From positions 61,286,190 through 61,350,189 of the forward strand of contig CP141135.1 of NCBI GenBank assembly GCA_035236585.1: a stretch of DNA of 64,000 nt, given 5' to 3'. This stretch comes from Warburgia ugandensis (taxonomy: Eukaryota; Streptophyta; Magnoliopsida; Canellales; Canellaceae). The translations under genes were made by a program, and so were the position numbers. Shown here in pieces: positions 58,725 through 64,000 of the stretch. Below the pieces are notes generated by a model that saw only the letters and a list, made by a program, of their open reading frames with translations, had not been told where the DNA came from and made no database searches. Every line of letters begins with the position of its first letter. Positions within the stretch are counted from its first letter, which is position 1.

Positions 58725-58880
58725 TGCGTGTAAATGACTTTACTAGTGTCTACTTTTAAAGTCGTATAATGATAAACGACTTTAAGAGTATATATTACTA
58801 AAGTCTCTGCTTTTAAAGTCATTTAGTACTATACGACTTTAAAAGTAACTAACTTTGAAAATCGTTTACACTAAATGACT
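58725..58880. repeat. Internal block of CACTA-type subterminal repeats
   Basis: At least six motifs such as TTTTAAAGTCGTATAATGAT, AACGACTTTAAGAG, TTTTAAAGTCATTTAG and ATACGACTTTAAAAGT, in alternating orientation. They resemble the arrays at 36,650-36,900 and 62,935-62,960 but lie between the two CACTA genes. Confidence 0.7.
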
Positions 58881-59079
58881 TTATAAATTATTTTTAATTC
58901 AAATTATATATATTATGTTGGTACTTTACAATATCTAACAATTAATACACAATGAAACCTATTTTTTATGATAGTCAACATTGGATTCATGCATTCTTTA
59001 TACACATATAGCTCATGACAAAAGAGCTAATTATATATATGGAAATATATATATATATATATATATATATTACAACTCA
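58881..59079. other. Spacer with (TA)n tract
   Basis: AT-rich sequence with a (TA)n run at about 59,045-59,070, following the stop of the TNP2 relic on the minus strand. Confidence 0.6.
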
Positions 59080-62000
59080 CTAATACAATTCACATACCCC
59101 CATCCACATATAGTTTTCAAACATAAGCACTCCCTCACCATTGTCATGCACATAATTATCATTCTCACTAAGTACTACTTTGATTGATGGGATTGTTTTG
59201 GTACTAGAAGGGTAATCTATTTCAGTATCTCCTAGGTCATCTTCATCATTAAAATCCCTTGGATAGGATGATAAATAAGTTGACCACCACTTATCATGTT
59301 CATCTTGTACATAAAATACTTGTTTTGCTTAAGATGCCAAAATAAATTGATTATTTTTATAACTGATCCTGTTGAGGTCAACCAATGTTAATCCAAGGGC
59401 ATCAAGTTTGATGTTGTCTTTGTTGTATTCCACCTAATCGTACTTAAATACAACCATAATTCTAAAAATATAATCAAATGCCCATATCTCTCTTATAACC
59501 TTGTAATATATATCATCTGCCACTATTGGCTTGTTATCCTTTGAATTGGAAAAGAACATAGCATTGGCAACTAAGCTAACTCCATCATTCTGTTGCACTA
59601 TTGAGTTATCACAGTTCTCTGTGTAAAAGTGATAACCATTGATGCATTGTTTGGCATATTTTATTACTTTTAGTTGTACTCCCATTGCCATCTAGCCCAA
59701 GGTTTCAGATATACCATTTCCTACTACTTCTCGCTGATCTTGAATCTATGTATATAAATATTAAGTTGAATATGAGATTATTGGCATTAAGTAATATTGT
59801 ATATATATATATATACATAATGTATAGTTTATTAATATTAAGTGAGAATTCTTTCATTTACTTTCTTACAGAGCCAAGTATTAAAAGTACAACAATGCTT
59901 AAATTGTAGCCACTTCTGTTTCTCTAAGTAACTTGGATTCTTTGCCTTGAGTAAATTCATGTGTTCACTACACACACATACACACACAAATTAATGGAGT
60001 GATTAAATAAAATATAACCATCAATAATTAAATTTTACCTAAGTGCATGATCAACATACTTAATGTATGGTTGGAGTTCATCAATATTTTGTAAAACATA
60101 AAGATGAACATGATCTCATTCTTTATAGTCAACAGTGAATACACAACCACTCAATAGAGGTTCGCCAACCTTGGGATCATGAAATGCAATTGATTATTTC
60201 TTTCTTGGGATTCCAATCATATACACTCCTGATAACTATATAAAAAACTCTATTGCTTCCTCTGTAATATAACATTAGGCTATACACCCCTCTAGCCAGT
60301 TGTGATTATGTACCTACCCTTTTAAAATTTTCATATAGCGATCAACCAGGTGCATCCATCGCAAGTAAACTGGCCCACAGAGTTTGACCTCATCAATGAA
60401 ATGTATTGTTAAGTGTACCATGATGTCAAAGAAGGATGGCGGAAAGTTTGTCTCAAGCTCACATAAAGTTGTCACTATATAACCTTAAACTTCTTATAAT
60501 TTTAAAACATCTACCACCTTCTTGCACAAAGCATTAAAGAAGTAGCATAATTTTATAATAGCTTCCCTAACTTTGTCCTATAACATCGAATGTATTACTA
60601 TGGGCAAAAGTTGTTGCATCAATGCATGGCAATTGTGGAAACTTCATCCCCAACAATTTCATCTCTTCCATAGAGACAATGATTTTAAACTTTGAAGAGT
60701 AGCCACTTGGGACTTTGAGCTTGGACAGGGTTTTACACATTATTCTCCTCTCCTCTCTATTGAGGGTATAATTTGCCTTAGGTGGGTATGTTCGTCAATG
60801 GCCCCTATCCTTTATATGCAACCTCCTCTTCAAGCCCATCTTTGTAAGATCCATTCAAGCTACAAGTCCATCCTTTATTTTTCTTAGGATATTAAACAAG
60901 ATACTGATCAAACTTTTACACACAATCTTCTCAATGTTCATGGCATTAAGCACATGTCATAGATGTAGTGATTTCCAGCATGCTAGTCGAAAGCATATTG
61001 ATTTCTTTTTCCAATAACTTCTACAATTACTTTCACCTGCACATTTGTGTGATTTCTTCTTTCTCCATAAGATATTAATATTTTCAACCTACTCCAATGC
61101 TTTTTATCTAGTCAACATATTTGGAGGTGTCTTTGTCTTTACACTACCGTTAAATTCTCCTTTCTTAAAATGATATGGATGGTCTATATGCAACCATCTC
61201 CTATGCCCAAGGAATGCCATTTTCCTGCCTTGTTTAAGTTTACAGCACATGTTTAATCATTATAGATAGGACAAGCATTTATCCCTTCATAGTGCATCCA
61301 AACAAATTATCATATGCAAGGAGTTGCTTATTGTCCACAATAGTATAACCTTTAGGGTGAACGACTCTTTCCTGTATTCGTCATATGCTTCAACACCTAC
61401 GTCCCATAATATCTCAAGATCATTGACCAAGGGAGATAAGTACACGTCAATGTCATTTCCTGGCTGCTTTGGACCCAATATCAACATAGTCAATATCATG
61501 AACTTCTTCTTCATGCATAGAGATGGTGGGAGATTATAACAAACTAACAAGCCAACAACTATACTTGTTTCTCATAGAACCATGAGGATTAATCTCATCT
61601 GCAGATAATACAAGTTCGTAGGTTTCTAGGTTCTTCATCAAAATTAGGCCACATGAAGTCTACAAGCTTTCATCTTGGGCTATCTGTTGGATGGTGTGAA
61701 AAGCTATTAGCTACTCTATCCTTGGCATGCATACTAATTTCTTTATTTTTTTTGTTATATAAGACATTCTTTTAAACCTTAGAATATGGCAACGTATCAT
61801 AGAATTTTTATAAGAACATCTATAACTCTCTCAGTTGAATTCTTCTTTAACATGCACCTTGACCGTCCACAAGTTGGGCATGTAGTTTTATCCTTGTGCT
61901 CCTTCCTATACAAGATGCAATTATTAGGAAATACATGTATCTTCTCATACTTCAACCTTAGTGTAGTGGGAATTTTCTTTGCCTCCTATGTAGACTTCAC

Positions 62001-62470
62001 CAATTTATTATGCCTTAGTAGCATCTTACCACTACTTTTAAGACTTCTGTAAAACCTTAATATAAAAAACCAAATCTTGATTTCACAGTGTAAAGTTCTA
62101 CTACTATGGACAGCTTGGTATAATATTTACACTTAGGGTGCAATGGCTCATCGACTTCCTCTAATGTAGCATGAAATTTTTCAAGGTCATCTTGGAAGTC
62201 ATCATATGCATTTCAAAAACATTCAGACAAATGTACTATCTCCATCACTTCCTATAATGTTTTGATTATATCTTCCAAGCCTTGATCAACAAATTTCATG
62301 CGTAGTTCTTCTCCATGCCAAATCCATGGGTGATAACTTTCATCCATTCCATTGAAACACAAGTGTTCTCTCAACACCCCTGCATAAAGCAGCTTACTAT
62401 TTTCAAGTTTACACATTTTGAGCATGGACAACACTTGCGATTACAATAAGCACCTACCCTAAGTGCGAAC
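59080..62470 (-). pseudogene. CACTA TNP2-type transposase (Transposase_21, DUF4218, DUF4216), broken
   Basis: Catalytic protein of CACTA elements, minus strand. Parts in order: Transpos_assoc domain CCPCSKCVNLK (about 62,430), shifted into LREHLCFNGMDESYHPWIWH (62,350); Transposase_21 core with SPRxKLVDFMWPNFDEEPRN (about 61,680), YNLPPSLCMKKKFMILTMLI and PGNDIDVYLSPLVNDLEILW (61,287-61,550), then MHYEGINACPIYND (61,300-61,250). Next HNCHALMQQLLP (about 60,640) and DUF4218: TLCELETNFPPSFFDIMVHL, then EVKLCGPVYLRWMHLVDRYM (60,340-60,480). DUF4216: KQCINGYHFYTENCDNSIVQ, NDGVSLVANAMFFSNSKDNK, YYKVIREIWAFDY (59,434-59,691), ending LTLVDLNRISYKNNQFILAS and AKQVFYVQDEHDKWWSTYL (59,250-59,390). Many stops and frame changes; possible introns at 59,700-59,940 and 62,460 on. 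Confidence 0.9.
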
Positions 62471-62946
62471 TCTATAAAAAAATTTGTTCCCTCCTCATAT
62501 TCTTTTTTATATTCTTGTCACAAAGATCATCTATGTGAAGACTTGATTATGTTAGGTAATTTACCAAACACTAGGTATACAAGCATTATAAGTATTTGAT
62601 ATAACTACATTTCATGTATTTTTTCAATTAATAATGAAAACAAGAAAAATATGATAGAGACATTCAAAAAGAAAATTTTCTAACCCATAACCTTGTAAAA
62701 ATTCTTCAAATCTGCATAGTACATATGAGATAAACAAAGAGATACTAACCAATACTCAAAAAGTCGTATATCGATCCCGAATTTATGAATGTAGTTCCAA
62801 TTCACATGTAGGATTTGGTTGAGGATAGACAAATGGAAATTTGATATAGTTTTTGTGTATAGATCATGATCACCTCAAAAAAAAGTACGACAAAAGTCTA
62901 CAAATAACTCTTAAGACAGACTCCTAAATTGAAGTTTATTGTAAAT
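62471..62946 (-). other. CACTA right-side untranslated and subterminal region
   Basis: AT-rich, no frame. Near 62,890-62,945 short AAAGTC and AAATGACTTTAAAAG motifs appear, as expected next to a CACTA end. Confidence 0.5.
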
Positions 62947-63149
62947 GACTTTAAAAGGCCACATTTTTTTGTGATGACCTAGTTTTTAAAACACATTTTC
63001 ATAAATATTTGTATGTAATTGGGGCCCTGATTTTGAAAAATAAAATAAAATACAAATAGTGGAGACATATTTTCTTTGAAATTAATTTGTCAAAAACTCG
63101 AGTGCCACCTCAAATTACTTATCATACATAGATTTTTGAATAAAATAAA

Positions 63150-63174
63150 ATTTCTATTGAATATCAATAGAAAT
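63150..63174 (-). promoter_or_regulatory. Palindrome after the poly(A) signal, L copy 4
   Basis: Same 11-bp arms as in copy 1 (ATTTCTATTGA and complement); on the minus strand it follows TTTTAATAAAAGT. Confidence 0.5.
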
Positions 63175-63429
63175 ACTTTTATTAAAATTAGAATTAATCC
63201 AATGGTTCACATACACAAATTTCTAAGGTAGACATTACATTCCTTGCACAAATATTATAATCCAAATTGCAAAACAATCAATACAATCTTTATCAAAGTA
63301 AATACCTTGAGATGTAGTTTGGTGATGATTATTGACAAGTCTTGATCTTTCAATCTTCCTTAATCAGATTTTAGAGATGTTGTAAACTTTCAAACATTTA
63401 CAATATCTTAGCGAAAGCAATAGCTTAGT

Positions 63430-63825
63430 AGGGGATTTAAGAAATATATTCAATATATCTCAAAATCAAACGGAGTTCATTATATTATTCATGATATAAA
63501 TCAATTTATACAATTGGATAACCATTTTATCCTTCACTCATCATATGAAGTATATGTAAATAGTACATGTAAATAAAACCATTGAAAATCTTGAATATAG
63601 TCAATATCATCAATAATATCTCATTTTGGTAGGGGATTTAAGAAATATATTCAATATATCTTAAAATCAATAATTCATTATATCTATGATATAAATCAAT
63701 TTAAACAATTGGGTAACCATTTTATCCTTCACTCATCATATGAGGTATATGTAAATAGTACATGTAAATAAAAACCATTGAAAATCTCGAATATAGTCAA
63801 TATCATCAATAATATCTCATTTCCA
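63430..63825. repeat. 201-bp tandem duplication in L copy 4
   Basis: AGGGGATTTAAGAAATATAT starts at 63,430 and at 63,631, and both units run to CAATAATATCTCATTT. Units differ by about a dozen changes. L copy 1 has one unit (about 20,040-20,225 inverted). Confidence 0.92.
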
Positions 63826-64000
63826 AACTATTTCAATATTAAAACTAGGTGTTAATAATAATCATGTTGTATTAGGAATCATCCTCAAATACAACATCGG
63901 TAATAACTTTTATCGGCATCTCATCATGCCATATTCAATTTAATCATAATGAAAAATAATCTCAAAGGACTACCATGCTTGCAGTCTCAATCCATACAGC

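Larger units (their letters stand above)
36621..62969 (-). mobile_element. CACTA (En/Spm) DNA transposon with nested insertions
   Basis: Left terminus CACTACAAAACAGGGCGC at 36,621, followed by about 300 bp dense in short repeats of the type AAGTTGCTT...AACTTCAAAAGT. Coding order on the minus strand is TNP2-type transposase (62.4-59.1 kb), then Transposase_24-like gene (51.8-38.9 kb). At the right end, GACTTTAAAAGGCCACATTTTTT at about 62,947-62,969 looks like a CACTA subterminal region lacking its last bases where L copy 4 begins. Flanking AAT at 36,618-36,620 would be one copy of a 3-bp target duplication; the other is outside the window. That both ends and both genes belong to one element is an inference from order and strand. 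Confidence 0.75.
62970..64000 (-). mobile_element. L-family LTR-like sequence, copy 4 (inverted, continues past window)
   Basis: On the plus strand it starts TGTGATGACCTAGTTTTTAA and is the reverse complement of 19,700-20,647 with insertions. It matches through CCAATGGTTCACATAC (63,200), ATATATTCAATATATCT and CAGTCTCAATCCATACA at the window end. Six or seven T bases precede the TG, directly after the CACTA subterminal sequence. No coding. Confidence 0.75.

Overview
This is a repeat-dominated piece of a flowering-plant nuclear genome. The evidence is a spliced terpene synthase gene with six GT-AG introns, an Au-type SINE, Ty3/gypsy LTR retrotransposons of two lineages, an RTE-clade LINE and a large CACTA DNA transposon. 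The terpene synthase reads like those of Lauraceae and other magnoliids, but that placement is from recall, not from a search. I see no tRNA or rRNA gene, no CRISPR array and no bacterial-type operon.

Layout. (1) 1-2.93 kb: a plus-strand TPS-b-like monoterpene synthase. Seven exons join into one open frame with both metal-binding motifs, cut at its 5' end by the window edge, with an antisense Au SINE in intron 3. (2) 3.4-6.2 kb: LTR-like sequence of a family called L here. (3) 6.2-15.55 kb: a decayed plus-strand Athila-type element (gag, protease, RT, RNase H, integrase, polypurine tract, 3' LTR) without a matching 5' LTR. (4) 15.55-17.8 kb: an inverted fragment of a second Athila-type element. 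(5) 17.8-20.65 kb: a second L copy. (6) 20.65-21.35 kb: unexplained sequence. (7) 21.35-30.8 kb: a third L copy split by two insertions, a solo chromovirus-type LTR (22,423-25,121) and a full-length but dead RTE LINE (25,417-28,949, 16-bp target duplication). (8) 31-36.6 kb: a very old minus-strand chromovirus relic. (9) 36.62-62.97 kb: a minus-strand CACTA (En/Spm) element carrying a TNP2-type transposase relic and a Transposase_24-like gene relic. It is inflated by an LTR retrotransposon with a chromodomain (40,076-50,741, TSD AAAAT) that sits in an intron of the second gene, and by other LTR-like pieces. (10) 62.97-64.0 kb: a fourth L copy, inverted, apparently inserted at the last bases of the CACTA element.

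Function. Only the terpene synthase looks capable of making its product, and even it lacks the Trp of the N-terminal RR(x8)W motif and its upstream exon sequence is outside the window. All transposon genes carry stops or frameshifts. The value of the window lies in its insertion stratigraphy, where several insertion sites and target duplications can be read directly. I found no convincing new biological system.
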